Assembly: GCA_021732525.1 (NCBI GenBank) | Contig: JAKFUU010000042.1 | Coordinates: forward strand, 1 to 37,438 | From: Sphingomonadaceae bacterium | GTDB taxonomy: Bacteria > Pseudomonadota > Alphaproteobacteria > Sphingomonadales > Sphingomonadaceae | DNA: 37,438 bases | Direction: 5' to 3' | Shown here: one piece after another, positions 1 to 8,010 of the stretch | How positions within the stretch are numbered: position 1 is the first letter of the stretch | How the letters are laid out: each line of letters starts with the position of its first letter | Position numbers and translations under genes: made by a program | Notes under the pieces: model-generated | What the model was told of the DNA's origin: nothing | What the model saw: the letters and a program-made list of their open reading frames with translations, nothing else | Database searches by the model: none

Positions 1-408
1 CCTGTAGCGCCACCTCCGCCACCGCCACCACCACCACCGCCGCCACCAGCGCCTGTGTGCAACACCGGTCCCTATATTGTTTTCTTTGATTTCGATAAGT
101 CGGATCTGCGTCCCGACGCGGCTTCGGTTCTGGACAATGCAGTGGCGCAATATGGCAATTGCGGAAACGCTCGGGTTATGCTGGCTGGTCACGCAGACCG
201 TTCGGGATCGCCAAAGTATAACGTCGGTCTGTCGCAGCGCCGTAACGCCGTGGTTCGTGGCTATCTCGAATCAAAAGGCATTGGTGCTAGCGCCATTGCA
301 ACCGAAGCATTCGGCGAATCACAACCGCGTGTTCAAACGGCCGATGGTGAGCGTGAACCGCAAAATCGCCGCGTTGAAGTATCTTACGGTCCAGGCTCCG
401 GAAACTAA
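1..408 (+). CDS. OmpA family outer-membrane protein, C-terminal part (5' truncated by window)
   Basis: The reading frame is open from base 1, so the N-terminal beta-barrel lies outside the window. What is visible is a run of prolines (about residues 4-15 of the fragment) followed by a complete OmpA/MotB-like peptidoglycan-binding domain. That domain begins IVFFDFDKSDL, continues through the GHADRSG...YN..LS.RR helix that carries the ligand-contacting Asp and Arg, and ends with the family signature QNRRVEVSYG. Usual members have GHTD where this has GHAD. Known family role: a periplasmic domain that anchors the outer membrane to peptidoglycan. The Pro-rich linker between barrel and domain is typical of sphingomonad OmpA porins. 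The gene is followed at once by an intrinsic terminator and then by convergent genes, so it is the last gene of its transcript. Confidence 0.93.
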   Translation, partial: PVAPPPPPPPPPPPPPAPVCNTGPYIVFFDFDKSDLRPDAASVLDNAVAQYGNCGNARVMLAGHADRSGSPKYNVGLSQRRNAVVRGYLESKGIGASAIATEAFGESQPRVQTADGEREPQNRRVEVSYGPGSGN

Positions 409-433
409 GAACTTCCAATTAGGTTTTTTATTT

Positions 434-465
434 AAAGGGCTGGTCAATCGACCGGCCCTTTTTTT
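434..465 (+). terminator. Rho-independent terminator of the OmpA gene
   Basis: A 12-bp stem (434-445 with 450-461, including one G-U pair) closed by the 4-base loop AATC, running straight into a T tract (459-465). It lies 26 bases after the stop codon. The opposite-strand gene ends at 498, and the A-rich left flank (434-436) could let the same hairpin act weakly in the other direction. Confidence 0.88.
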
Positions 466-497
466 GTGTGCGAGGTTCAATCGATTCGCGCGATGCT

Positions 498-1598
498 CTA
501 ACCAGCGGTGCGGTTCATTCGTTCCAGCGTTTCGAGGGCAGCATGCAAGGCTGCATCCATTTCGTCGTCATCCTTCCTCTGATCGGGGTTAGGAACAATC
601 TCCAACAATGCTCTTTCCGGTTGGACTGCACGATCATTTTGCTCATGCTCAGCCGCTCGTTGATCTTCGGCACCCGTATGTACGTCGGCACCGGCATTTG
701 CGACCGTTCCGGTAGCGACCTTGCGCAACGCAAGTTCGACCGCTACCTGTTCCAAATCTTGCAATTGTTGCTTCCGCAAAGCGACGGCGATTTCCATTTG
801 GGCGACCATTTCTGCCAAAGATGGCTGATCCTGGCTTTGTGAAACTGCCGGTGCTGATTTTGGTTTTGAACCTATCTGGTTTTGTGATAATTTATTCGGC
901 TCGACCGGATGAGTGCTAATTGCATCAATCGAAACCGCTTCTTCGCTTGCTGGTCCGCTTTTTGGAGATGTAGCTTCATCGAGGAATGGAGCTTTATCGA
1001 GAAATGGCATAGACGTTTCTAAAGGAGTCGCGGGCATCACGGTTTCTGCCATTGATGATGCCTTTGCAATGATCGGGGACGATGGAACCAAATTGGTTTC
1101 TGCAAGATCGACCAGAGCTGAAATTGGGCGGCGCGCGGGCGCATCCGGATGCGTATCGTTATTTCGTAACCTTGGCAAATCCTGCAGGTCGGTAATAATA
1201 TTTTCTTTCCGCTGCCAAGGTATTTGGAGCCGCGGGAATTTGCCAAAGCGATCCTTAAATTCATTCAATCTTTCACCGAGATTTGGAGCGGACTTGGTTG
1301 TTTCACTTTGTTCGGATCTTGTGGTTTTTGCCGCCGTTGCACCTTGCTTCCGCAGGCCAAAGCCCAACAATAATAGCAGCACAATAGCGCCGCCGATAAA
1401 TGCGATTATTGCCTGCGCGGTATCGCCTAACGGCGCTGCTGCTGCGGGAACCAATTCGGAAAAACCGGTTACGCCGGTGATGGTTTCCAGCAATGCCGTG
1501 GGAATGAACATCGTCGCCACCGCCGCCGTTACGCCGCCACCCAAAGCCAGTGATATGGCTCTCATTCGGTCATTGTTAGGGCGCATTTTACCCGTCAT
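498..1598 (-). CDS. Unrecognised two-helix membrane protein with long low-complexity tail
   Basis: 366 aa. I do not recognise a named domain. Two hydrophobic segments are visible, at about 14-38 and 61-82, separated by a short Pro/Ala-rich loop. A basic stretch follows and then about 280 residues that are polar, Pro/Ser/Ala-rich and probably disordered. A short predicted amphipathic helix rich in Gln, Leu and Glu sits near 265-290. The topology suggests an inner-membrane anchor with a long soluble tail. The start at 1598 is an ATG with GGAG about 7 bases upstream; in-frame ATGs at codons 5 and 12 are alternatives. It lies 24 bases downstream of an exosortase-associated glycosyltransferase on the same strand, so the two are probably co-transcribed and it may serve polysaccharide export or regulation; that role is inference. 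Confidence 0.8.
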   Translation of the reverse strand: MTGKMRPNNDRMRAISLALGGGVTAAVATMFIPTALLETITGVTGFSELVPAAAAPLGDTAQAIIAFIGGAIVLLLLLGFGLRKQGATAAKTTRSEQSETTKSAPNLGERLNEFKDRFGKFPRLQIPWQRKENIITDLQDLPRLRNNDTHPDAPARRPISALVDLAETNLVPSSPIIAKASSMAETVMPATPLETSMPFLDKAPFLDEATSPKSGPASEEAVSIDAISTHPVEPNKLSQNQIGSKPKSAPAVSQSQDQPSLAEMVAQMEIAVALRKQQLQDLEQVAVELALRKVATGTVANAGADVHTGAEDQRAAEHEQNDRAVQPERALLEIVPNPDQRKDDDEMDAALHAALETLERMNRTAG

Positions 1599-1622
1599 TT
1601 ATTGCTCCGTTCACGCCTGTGT

Positions 1623-2855
1623 TTACGCGGCTTTGGCACATTTATCTCGGCCTAACAGCAAATGGTAAACAGGATCGTAACGATGAATATTTTCTTTCCA
1701 GCTGCGCTCGCGCTCCACAAATTTACGCGCATTTTGGCGGCGCGTCTCCCAGGATTCTCGATTTTCAAACAAGCGTGTAATTGTCGCTGCTGCACCATGA
1801 GGGTCACCGGCAGGAAATAATGCGCCGGTAACGCCATCCACAATCAACTCGCGGTGACCGCCCACGTCAGAGGCGGCAACCAGCCGTCCCTGTGCCATAG
1901 CCTCAAGCGGCTTTAGCGGCGTCACCAAATCGGTCAGTCTCATTGATTTTCTGGGATAAGCGAGGATATCAATCAGGCTGTAATAGCGCTCGACTTCGTC
2001 ATGCGGGACGCGGCCAACAAAATGAATCCGCTGTGCTGCTGCTGATATCGCTGCTTGCGCCTTTAACCGTTCGGTCATCGGCCCGCCGCCAACGATCAGC
2101 AGATGCGCGTCTTTGCCTGCACCGCTAAGATGATCCATGGCAGCAATCAGATCATCCAAGCCTTCATAGTCGTAAAAGCTGCCAATATAGCCGATGACAT
2201 CCTTGCCGGTCAGTCCCATTTTTCCCGCAAGCGCGGTGTCGCGGGGGGGCGGGTTACCGAATAGTTCCAGATCTACGCCGTTCGGGGACACGGTAATCTT
2301 GTCTGCGGGCACGCCCCGACCGATCAAATCCTGACGAAGGCCATCGCAGATGACCGCGACAGCGTCCGCGCGCGCGATGACGTGATTTTCCAACGCGCGT
2401 GTCATTCGATATTTAATTGAACCTTGCCGGCCGGTACCATTGCCGACCGCCGCATCCTCCCAAAATGCGCGAATTTCATAAAGCAATGGCAATTTCAGCC
2501 GCTGCGCTGCCCATACCGCTGCTAATCCGTTCAACGAAGGCGAATGGGCATGCAAAAGGTCAAATGGCCAATCGCGATGCAAATGAGTGATGGCATCGGC
2601 CAGCGCCGAAACCTCCCGCCATTCGCGCAGCATCGCCGGACCCGATGCGGTTGCCATTGTTCGGTGAAAAGTGAGACCTTCCGCCATTGCTGATGGTTTG
2701 GCGCATGTTTCGCCATGTTGATATTGCCGCACACCCGTGAGACCAGCCACGTCCCAACCAGCCGATATCTGGGCTTTCATAATCGCGCGGGTTCGAAATG
2801 TGTATCCGCTATGCAGCGGCAAGCTGTGGTCGAGAATATGCAAAATGCGGCTCAT
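1623..2855 (-). CDS. Glycosyltransferase family 4, exosortase A system-associated type
   Basis: 410 aa. The N-terminus MSRILHILDHSLPLHSGY is characteristic of the glycosyltransferases found with EpsH/exosortase A loci (TIGR04063-type, recalled family resemblance). The protein has two Rossmann-like halves. The GT4 nucleotide-sugar-binding half carries PNGVDLELF near 190, GYIGSFYDYEGLDDL near 225, and the acidic EX7E-like region KPLEAMAQG..VAASDVGG near 325. Expected role: cytoplasmic transfer of an activated sugar to a growing lipid-linked glycan. It is divergent from the small protein/O-ligase pair at 2964-4554, with about 108 bases between the starts. It is followed by the 366-aa membrane protein after 24 bases, so it heads a two-gene leftward operon. 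The donor and acceptor cannot be told from sequence. Confidence 0.9.
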   Translation of the reverse strand: MSRILHILDHSLPLHSGYTFRTRAIMKAQISAGWDVAGLTGVRQYQHGETCAKPSAMAEGLTFHRTMATASGPAMLREWREVSALADAITHLHRDWPFDLLHAHSPSLNGLAAVWAAQRLKLPLLYEIRAFWEDAAVGNGTGRQGSIKYRMTRALENHVIARADAVAVICDGLRQDLIGRGVPADKITVSPNGVDLELFGNPPPRDTALAGKMGLTGKDVIGYIGSFYDYEGLDDLIAAMDHLSGAGKDAHLLIVGGGPMTERLKAQAAISAAAQRIHFVGRVPHDEVERYYSLIDILAYPRKSMRLTDLVTPLKPLEAMAQGRLVAASDVGGHRELIVDGVTGALFPAGDPHGAAATITRLFENRESWETRRQNARKFVERERSWKENIHRYDPVYHLLLGRDKCAKAA

Positions 2856-2963
2856 AGCCCCGCAGCAATCGCATAAAAGGATTAACGGGACGTCAACCCT
2901 ATCGAGCTATAGAAAATGCTGCTTTATCTATCGGCTATCATCGAAAGCAAAATTTAGCGCAAT

Positions 2964-3194
2964 ATGATCGACAATTTTTCGATTTTGCTCAGCCATGGAC
3001 TGCTGATGATTGCATTCTGGATCTTGATTCAGCGTGCCGATACCGATGTCGAAGATCCACCCTTTCCCGATAGCGATCCCGAAGGTTTCGCTCATCAACG
3101 GCCGCCGCCGCACAAGATCGACCGATTACCCGCCAAAAACCCTATGCGCCCGGTCCGTAAAAGCCTAACGAACAAAGGCTCGCCTGGTGCGTGA
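2964..3194 (+). CDS. Small hypothetical protein upstream of the O-ligase
   Basis: 76 aa, not recognised. There is one hydrophobic stretch near the N-terminus (about residues 5-22), then an acidic DTDVEDPPFPDSD segment and a basic Pro-rich tail. Its last 8 bases overlap the GTG start of the O-ligase gene, which suggests translational coupling and is the main reason to believe it is a gene. No strong ribosome-binding site is visible before the ATG. The complementary strand also has an open frame here, but that one lacks any contextual support. Taken together a real small membrane-associated protein is more likely than not. Confidence 0.45.
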   Translation: MIDNFSILLSHGLLMIAFWILIQRADTDVEDPPFPDSDPEGFAHQRPPPHKIDRLPAKNPMRPVRKSLTNKGSPGA

Positions 3195-4554
3195 TCTTAT
3201 TTTTGTCGGCTATGTCGCAGCGATATTGTTGCTGGCTTTCAAGCGTCCATTTATCTTCACTTTGATTTACGCCTATATTGACATATGTGCCCCGCAACGG
3301 CTGAGCTATTTTCTGCTCAATTCTGTGCCATTATCGCTTATCGTATTTGCGCTGGCGGTGCTTGGATTTTTGGTCGCTGACGATAAGAAAAATGTCCGCC
3401 TATCGCCGCGGTGGGCTTTGCTTGTAATCCTGCTCGTCTATTGCGGATATACCACAACCGTCGCTGTGGAGCCGGTTGCCGCGCTCGAAAAATGGTCATG
3501 GGTTTGGAAAGCTTTGGTCTTTGCTGCTTTCTTGCCGCTTACGCTTACAACCAAATTGCGGATAGAGGCGCTCATTCTCACCATGGTGCTTTGTGTTTCG
3601 GCCCTGATCGTGACCGGCGGGATAAAAACTTTGGCAGGCGGCGGGGGCTATGGCTTATTGATATTGTTGATAGACGACAATAGCGGCCTGTTTGAAGGCA
3701 GCATTATTAGCTGCGTTGCTATTTCGGTTATCCCGCTAATCCTTTGGCTGTCCAACCATGGGACGATCTTCAAACCTGATTGGCGCGTTCGCCTTTATGC
3801 CGGGGCGCTGGTCGTATCCTGCCTGTTGATCCCAATTGGTACACAGGCGCGAACCGGAATAGTTTGCATTGCCATATTGGGATTATTGATGCTTCGTTTT
3901 GTTCGCTATCGTCTGCTGTATGTAGGCGGGATCGCCTTACTCGGGTTGGTGGCCATTCCCTTGTTACCCGGCAGCTTTACCGAACGCGCAGATACAATCA
4001 AAGATTATCGGCAGGATGAATCGGCCTATACGCGGATTGCTGTGTGGCAATGGACGTGGGAATTTGCCAAGGATCATCCGTTCGGCGGTGGTTTCAATAG
4101 CTATCTGCAAAATAAGATCGTTTATGACATCGAGACGAAACGGGACCCAAGCGCAGCTTATGAAGAATTTCCGCCTGAGGACGGCATAAAACAGGTTGTC
4201 GATGAAAGCCGCGCGTTTCATAGCAGCTATTTCGAGATGCTCGGCGAACAAGGCTATCCCGGCTTGATCATCTGGCTATTGATCCATTGTGGCGGTGTTT
4301 GGCGGATGGAAATATTGATGCGCCTGTATAAAAAGCGCGCGCGCGATGAAGAGGCTTGGGTGGCACCCTTGGCAACGGCTCTCCAAAATGCGCAGATTAT
4401 CTTTCTTGTTGGATCGCTTTTTGTCGGTATCGCCTTTCAACCTTTTGTTTACATGCTTGTTGGGCTGCAAATCGGGCTGGATACCTATTTGGCAAGGCGA
4501 CGAAGTGAGGCTGCTTGGCGGCCGATTAAATTGATGAGACAAAAAGCGACTTAG
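3187..4554 (+). CDS. O-antigen ligase / Wzy-like protein, exosortase A system-associated
   Basis: 455 aa, polytopic, with about 10-12 hydrophobic segments. The N-terminal pattern MRDLIFVGYV..LLLAFKRPFIFTLIYAYIDICAPQRL matches the putative O-glycosylation ligases that accompany exosortase A (TIGR03097-type, DUF5935 plus Wzy_C, by recall). The Wzy_C-like half has the Arg-containing QARTGIV segment near 225 and, in the large periplasmic loop, FHSSYFEMLGEQGYPGL near 339. Expected role: periplasmic polymerisation or ligation of polyprenyl-linked glycan. The start is a GTG at 3187 that overlaps the preceding small gene. The TAG stop (4552-4554) is the first three bases of a palindromic repeat, so the natural C-terminus may once have been different. 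Confidence 0.88.
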   Translation: MRDLIFVGYVAAILLLAFKRPFIFTLIYAYIDICAPQRLSYFLLNSVPLSLIVFALAVLGFLVADDKKNVRLSPRWALLVILLVYCGYTTTVAVEPVAALEKWSWVWKALVFAAFLPLTLTTKLRIEALILTMVLCVSALIVTGGIKTLAGGGGYGLLILLIDDNSGLFEGSIISCVAISVIPLILWLSNHGTIFKPDWRVRLYAGALVVSCLLIPIGTQARTGIVCIAILGLLMLRFVRYRLLYVGGIALLGLVAIPLLPGSFTERADTIKDYRQDESAYTRIAVWQWTWEFAKDHPFGGGFNSYLQNKIVYDIETKRDPSAAYEEFPPEDGIKQVVDESRAFHSSYFEMLGEQGYPGLIIWLLIHCGGVWRMEILMRLYKKRARDEEAWVAPLATALQNAQIIFLVGSLFVGIAFQPFVYMLVGLQIGLDTYLARRRSEAAWRPIKLMRQKAT

Positions 4555-4656
4555 AGCATCGCGCGAAAAAGTGGGCACCGGTTTTTCGCATAAAGCGATT
4601 CGACAACAAAGTGATAGAACGGGCAGTGTGATTTCTATTTCACGCTGTCCGCTCTA
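4552..4656. repeat. 105-bp interspersed palindromic repeat unit
   Basis: The unit begins TAGAGC and ends GCTCTA, so its ends are inverted repeats. Inside are two stem-loops. The first pairs GCGAAAAA with TTTTTCGC around GTGGGCACCGG (about 4562-4590). The second is an 11-bp stem with two G-U pairs, 4621-4631 with 4640-4650. The core GAGCATCGCGCGAAAAAG resembles, from memory, short non-coding repeats scattered between genes of Rhizobiales and Sphingomonadales; only this copy is seen here. Its first TAG is the stop codon of the preceding O-ligase gene. It may also act as a transcript-stabilising or transcript-ending structure. Confidence 0.75.
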
Positions 4657-4740
4657 GCTGCCCGCCATGGGCCATGGCCTTTGCCTATAGGCAAGATCAT
4701 CATCTTGAAACCCGTCTTGGTCATGCTATGGACAAGGACG

Positions 4741-5934
4741 ATGACAGCTTTCCCAATAGCCACGATAACGGGCACCGCAGCGCAGCCAGTTGCTGCGATA
4801 TCGGAGCGTCTCAATTTCCATAGCAAAATGGCAGCCGACTGGCTGACTGCAAATGGGTTTGAGTTGGCGATCGGCGCTATTGCTGGCCTTATCATCTATG
4901 CCTTGCTGCGTCTGATGAAACGCTGGGCCGCCGCGATTGCACGCCGAAGCGAACATCATTTTTCGCTGCAAGCCATTGCAATGCGGACGTTGGGCAAGAC
5001 GAGCCGATTTTTTCGGCTGACGGTTTCGGCGCAGCTAGTCAGCGCGATTGCCAGTGTGCCGGCGGCATTTTCCAACATGATCTTTATGCTGTTCACCATC
5101 GCTACAGTGATACAGGTCGCCATTTGGCTGCGTGAAACAATATTGGGCCTCCTCGAACGGCGTGTAAGTGACAGCAGCGCATCCAACGAAACATTGACCA
5201 ATGCGATGGTGCTGATCCGTGTGCTGGTCAGCGGGTTGCTTTTCGCGATTGCCGCGATTGTTATTTTCGATAATCTGGGCGTGAATGTCACAGGTCTGAT
5301 CGCGGGGCTTGGCGTGGGCGGCATTGCGATTGGCCTGGCCGCGCAGGGGATATTTTCCGATCTATTCGCCGCAATATCGATCATTTTGGATAGGCCGTTC
5401 AAAGTCGGCGATTTGGTCAGTTACGATACCAGTATGGCAACGGTTGAAAAAATCGGGATGAAAAGCACGCGGCTGCGCTCGATCACGGGCGAGCTATTGG
5501 TGATATCCAATTCAAAATTGCTTGATCTGCAAATCACCAATGTCACCAGCACCGAATATCGGCGAACCCGCTATGCCATTGGCTTGGTCTATCAAACCGC
5601 CCCGGAAAAGGCCCGTGCTGTTCCGCACATGCTGCAAACTATTGTTGAAGCCGAAGGGGCAAATTTTGTCCGCGCTGGCTTTGTCGGTTTTGGCGATAGC
5701 GCGATTAATTTTGATCTATTTTTCGATGTTATTTCGGAAGATTATGAAGAAATTTTTTCTATTCGCCACCGGATTGGGATTGCTATCATCGAATCATTTA
5801 AACAGGCCGGGTATGAATTTGCCTATCCCACCCAAACGACTTTCACCGCTGCGCCCGATGGCGCGTTGGTTATGCCCTATGCTGGGGTGCCCACCGTTAG
5901 CCCGCCGAAACGTAGCGTAAGCGGAAAAAAATAG
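4741..5934 (+). CDS. MscS-family mechanosensitive ion channel
   Basis: 397 aa from the ATG at 4741. The N-terminal part has several hydrophobic helices (about 35-60, 95-135 and 165-190 of this start). The pore-lining TM3 signature follows at about 195-215: Gly/Ala-rich GLIAGLGVGGIAIGLAAQ. The beta domain carries FKVGDLVSYD and VEKIGMKSTRLRS, and the C-terminal alpha/beta domain ends near 380. Known role: inner-membrane channel that opens on membrane tension during osmotic downshock. The start is uncertain: AAGGA lies only 2 bases before 4741, an in-frame ATG at 4723 has no visible ribosome site, and the frame extends to a TTG at 4681. It is a single gene between the palindromic repeat and the MaoC gene, with no operon evidence. 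Confidence 0.92.
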   Translation: MTAFPIATITGTAAQPVAAISERLNFHSKMAADWLTANGFELAIGAIAGLIIYALLRLMKRWAAAIARRSEHHFSLQAIAMRTLGKTSRFFRLTVSAQLVSAIASVPAAFSNMIFMLFTIATVIQVAIWLRETILGLLERRVSDSSASNETLTNAMVLIRVLVSGLLFAIAAIVIFDNLGVNVTGLIAGLGVGGIAIGLAAQGIFSDLFAAISIILDRPFKVGDLVSYDTSMATVEKIGMKSTRLRSITGELLVISNSKLLDLQITNVTSTEYRRTRYAIGLVYQTAPEKARAVPHMLQTIVEAEGANFVRAGFVGFGDSAINFDLFFDVISEDYEEIFSIRHRIGIAIIESFKQAGYEFAYPTQTTFTAAPDGALVMPYAGVPTVSPPKRSVSGKK

Positions 5935-6014
5935 AGTTTTCTAAGGGGCAAAGGCTTGTCACGTGCCGTTTCAGCGGGCACAGTCGCGCAAAAATTAGAC
6001 TCAGGAGTGTTTTA

Positions 6015-6473
6015 ATGGCCAAAATCACCGCCACCGATCTGGCCCAAAAAGTGGGCGAAAATATCGGCAAATCCGAATGGATTCTTGTCGACCAAGATAT
6101 GATCAACAAATTTGCCGATGCCACCGGCGACCATCAATTCATCCATGTTAACGAAGCGATGGCGAAAATGACGCCCTTTGGCGGCACGATTGCGCATGGT
6201 TTTTTAACACTGTCGCTCTTTCCGGTGATGGCGGCGAAATCCGATATGCCGCAGGTCGATGGTGTGAAGATGGGTGTCAATTATGGCGGCAATAAAACCC
6301 GCTTTCTGGCGCCAGTGAAATCTGGTAAACGGGTGCGCGGCCATTTTAAATTGCTCGATCTTTCTGAAAAACGCCCCGGCCAATGGCAACAGACACTGGA
6401 ATTTACCGTCGAGATAGAAGGCGAAGAAAAACCCGCCCTGATCGCCGAATGGATGTCGCAATTATTTTTGTAA
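6015..6473 (+). CDS. MaoC-like hot-dog dehydratase / (R)-specific enoyl-CoA hydratase
   Basis: 152 aa, one complete MaoC hot-dog domain. The hydratase signature is intact: FADATGDHQFIH places the catalytic Asp39 and His44 with the D-x4-H spacing of the (R)-hydratase family, followed by PFGGTIAHGFLTLSL. Expected reaction: reversible hydration of trans-2-enoyl-CoA to (R)-3-hydroxyacyl-CoA, which links beta-oxidation to PHA precursors. The ATG at 6015 has AGGAG 8 bases upstream. The thiolase gene follows after 101 bases on the same strand, and the PHB depolymerase lies 3 kb away. Shared acyl-CoA metabolism is therefore plausible. The true substrate chain length cannot be read from the sequence. 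Confidence 0.92.
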   Translation: MAKITATDLAQKVGENIGKSEWILVDQDMINKFADATGDHQFIHVNEAMAKMTPFGGTIAHGFLTLSLFPVMAAKSDMPQVDGVKMGVNYGGNKTRFLAPVKSGKRVRGHFKLLDLSEKRPGQWQQTLEFTVEIEGEEKPALIAEWMSQLFL

Positions 6474-6575
6474 AATATGGACGCGCCTAAAAACTGTCAC
6501 AAAAACATTGGCAGATACGAATAACATATCCTCGCTTGGGCTGCGGCCCAGGCATAACAGACAAGGAATTTCATC

Positions 6576-7754
6576 ATGCGTGACGCCGTAATCGTCTCCA
6601 CCGCCCGCACCGCCATTGGCAAGGCCTATCGTGGCGGATTTAACAACACCGCCGGCCCGACCTTGGGCAGCTATTCATTGAAAGCAGCGGTTGAGCGCGC
6701 GGGGATTGAAGGCGGCGAAGTGGATGACTGCATTTGGGGCAGCGCGCTGCAACAGGGTACACAAGCGGGCAATCTCGCGCGGCAAGTGGCGCTGCGCAGC
6801 GGCCTGCCGGTCACCGTGCCGGGCATGACGCTTGACCGGCAATGTTCATCGGGCCTGATGGCGATTGCCACCGCGTCCAAGCAGGTTGTGATCGACCGGA
6901 TGGATATCGTCGCCGCTGGCGGGCAAGAATCGATCAGCCTGGTGCAGACCGCCGAAATGCGCGTCGCGCCCGACCGCGAATTGATCGCGATGCATAATGC
7001 GGTTTATATGCCGATGCTGCAAACCGCCGAGACCGTTGCCAAGCGCTATAATATCAGCCGCGAAGCGATGGACGAATATGCATTGCAATCGCAGCAACGC
7101 ACCGCAGCGGCGCAGGCGGCCGGGCTGTTTGACGCGGAAATTATCCCGGTCACCACGATCATGAATGTCGTGAACAAGGAAACCAAAGAGGTTAGCCAGC
7201 AAGAAGTGACCATCGCCAAGGATGAAGGCAACCGCGCCGATACGCAGCTTGCGGGTCTGCAAGCGCTAAACCCGGTTATGGGCCCCGGCATGACGATCAC
7301 CGCGGGCAATGCCAGCCAGCTTTCCGATGGTTCGTCGGCCTGCATCGTGATGGAAGCATCGCTTGCCGAAAAAAAGGGCCTGAACCCGCTGGGCCGCTAT
7401 ATTGGCATGGCAGCGGCCGGGACCGAGCCCGATGAAATGGGTATTGGTCCGGTTTTCGCGATCCCCAAATTGCTCGAGCGCTTTGGCCTGAAAATGGATG
7501 ATATCGGCCTTTGGGAACTCAACGAAGCCTTCGCCGTGCAAGTGCTCTATTGCCGTGATAAGCTCGGCATTCCGGGCGAGCTGCTCAACGTCAATGGCGG
7601 CTCGATCTCAATCGGCCATCCCTATGGCATGACCGGCGCGCGCTGTAGCGGTCACGCGCTGATCGAGGGCAAACGCCGCGGCGCGAAATACGCCGTCGTC
7701 ACCATGTGCGTCGGCGGCGGTATGGGCGCAGCGGGATTGTTTGAGATTTTTTGA
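6576..7754 (+). CDS. Thiolase (acetyl-CoA C-acyltransferase)
   Basis: 392 aa, full-length thiolase. All three catalytic landmarks are present: the nucleophile Cys90 in LDRQCSSG, His348 in [10 protein letters not shown], and Cys378 in [10 protein letters not shown]. The family's WELNEAFA motif is also present. Reaction: condensation of acyl-CoA with acetyl-CoA, or thiolytic cleavage of 3-ketoacyl-CoA in beta-oxidation; direction and chain length are not decided by sequence. The ATG at 6576 has AAGGA about 9 bases upstream. The leader contains a 7-bp hairpin (6535-6541 with 6546-6552, loop TGCG) ending 23 bases before the start. No hydroxyacyl-CoA dehydrogenase or phaB gene is next to it. Confidence 0.95.
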   Translation: MRDAVIVSTARTAIGKAYRGGFNNTAGPTLGSYSLKAAVERAGIEGGEVDDCIWGSALQQGTQAGNLARQVALRSGLPVTVPGMTLDRQCSSGLMAIATASKQVVIDRMDIVAAGGQESISLVQTAEMRVAPDRELIAMHNAVYMPMLQTAETVAKRYNISREAMDEYALQSQQRTAAAQAAGLFDAEIIPVTTIMNVVNKETKEVSQQEVTIAKDEGNRADTQLAGLQALNPVMGPGMTITAGNASQLSDGSSACIVMEASLAEKKGLNPLGRYIGMAAAGTEPDEMGIGPVFAIPKLLERFGLKMDDIGLWELNEAFAVQVLYCRDKLGIPGELLNVNGGSISIGHPYGMTGARCSGHALIEGKRRGAKYAVVTMCVGGGMGAAGLFEIF

Positions 7755-7835
7755 AGATGGTTATTGATTTTTTCAACCGATTAAGCTATTGTCTTTATGC
7801 AGTGTTTGAAAATCATGAATTTTGATTTCTTTTTC

Positions 7836-7863
7836 GAACCCGGTCGCTGTAACGGCCGGGTTC
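7836..7863. other. Stem-loop A with CGCTGTAAC loop
   Basis: A 10-bp stem (7836-7845 with 7854-7863, one G-U pair on the plus strand) downstream of the thiolase. It is followed by AATTGTTT, only a weak T tract, so terminator function is uncertain. Counting the closing C, the loop reads CGCTGTAAC, exactly as in the next hairpin, although the two stems are unrelated. Confidence 0.65.
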
Positions 7864-7870
7864 AATTGTT

Positions 7871-7900
7871 TGGGGCCTAACGCTGTAACATTAGACCCCA
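7871..7900. other. Stem-loop B with the same CGCTGTAAC loop
   Basis: A 10-bp stem (7871-7880 with 7891-7900; one C-A mismatch on plus, a G-U pair on minus) around a 10-base loop containing CGCTGTAAC. It lies 7 bases after stem-loop A and ends 8 bases before the stop of the 33-codon minus-strand gene, so in that orientation it would be a 3' untranslated hairpin. There is no T tract on either side. Confidence 0.65.
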
Positions 7901-7908
7901 TCCATCGG

Positions 7909-8010
7909 TTATTTAGACCGAGCTACCTCGATGATTTTCAAAATCAAAGTAGTAAAGGCAATCACCAACATAAATATGCCAATGACAACCAATGCAGTGC
8001 TATTTGTCAT
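7909..8010 (-). CDS. Putative 33-aa single-span membrane microprotein
   Basis: Reading the minus strand from 8010 gives 33 residues: a short polar start (MTNST), then about 21 hydrophobic residues rich in Ile, Val, Leu and Phe, then a charged end (EVARSK). This is the layout of a single-pass membrane microprotein. The ATG is preceded directly by an in-frame TGA, so no longer start exists, and upstream purine-rich AAGGAATGGAAA could serve as ribosome site. It lies in the otherwise empty 7755-8101 stretch, downstream of the GNAT gene on the same strand (91 bases after its stop). Family unknown. A chance frame of this size is possible, but the composition argues against it. Confidence 0.5.
   Translation of the reverse strand: MTNSTALVVIGIFMLVIAFTTLILKIIEVARSK

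Noticed and set aside
913-1668. 251-codon plus-strand frame opposite the two-helix membrane protein
   Set aside because: It is antisense to a frame with good topology, operon position and ribosome site; its own peptide looks like reverse-complement translation.
2928-3113. 61-codon minus-strand frame opposite the 76-aa protein
   Set aside because: It has no overlap or spacing link to any gene, whereas the plus-strand frame is coupled to the O-ligase start.
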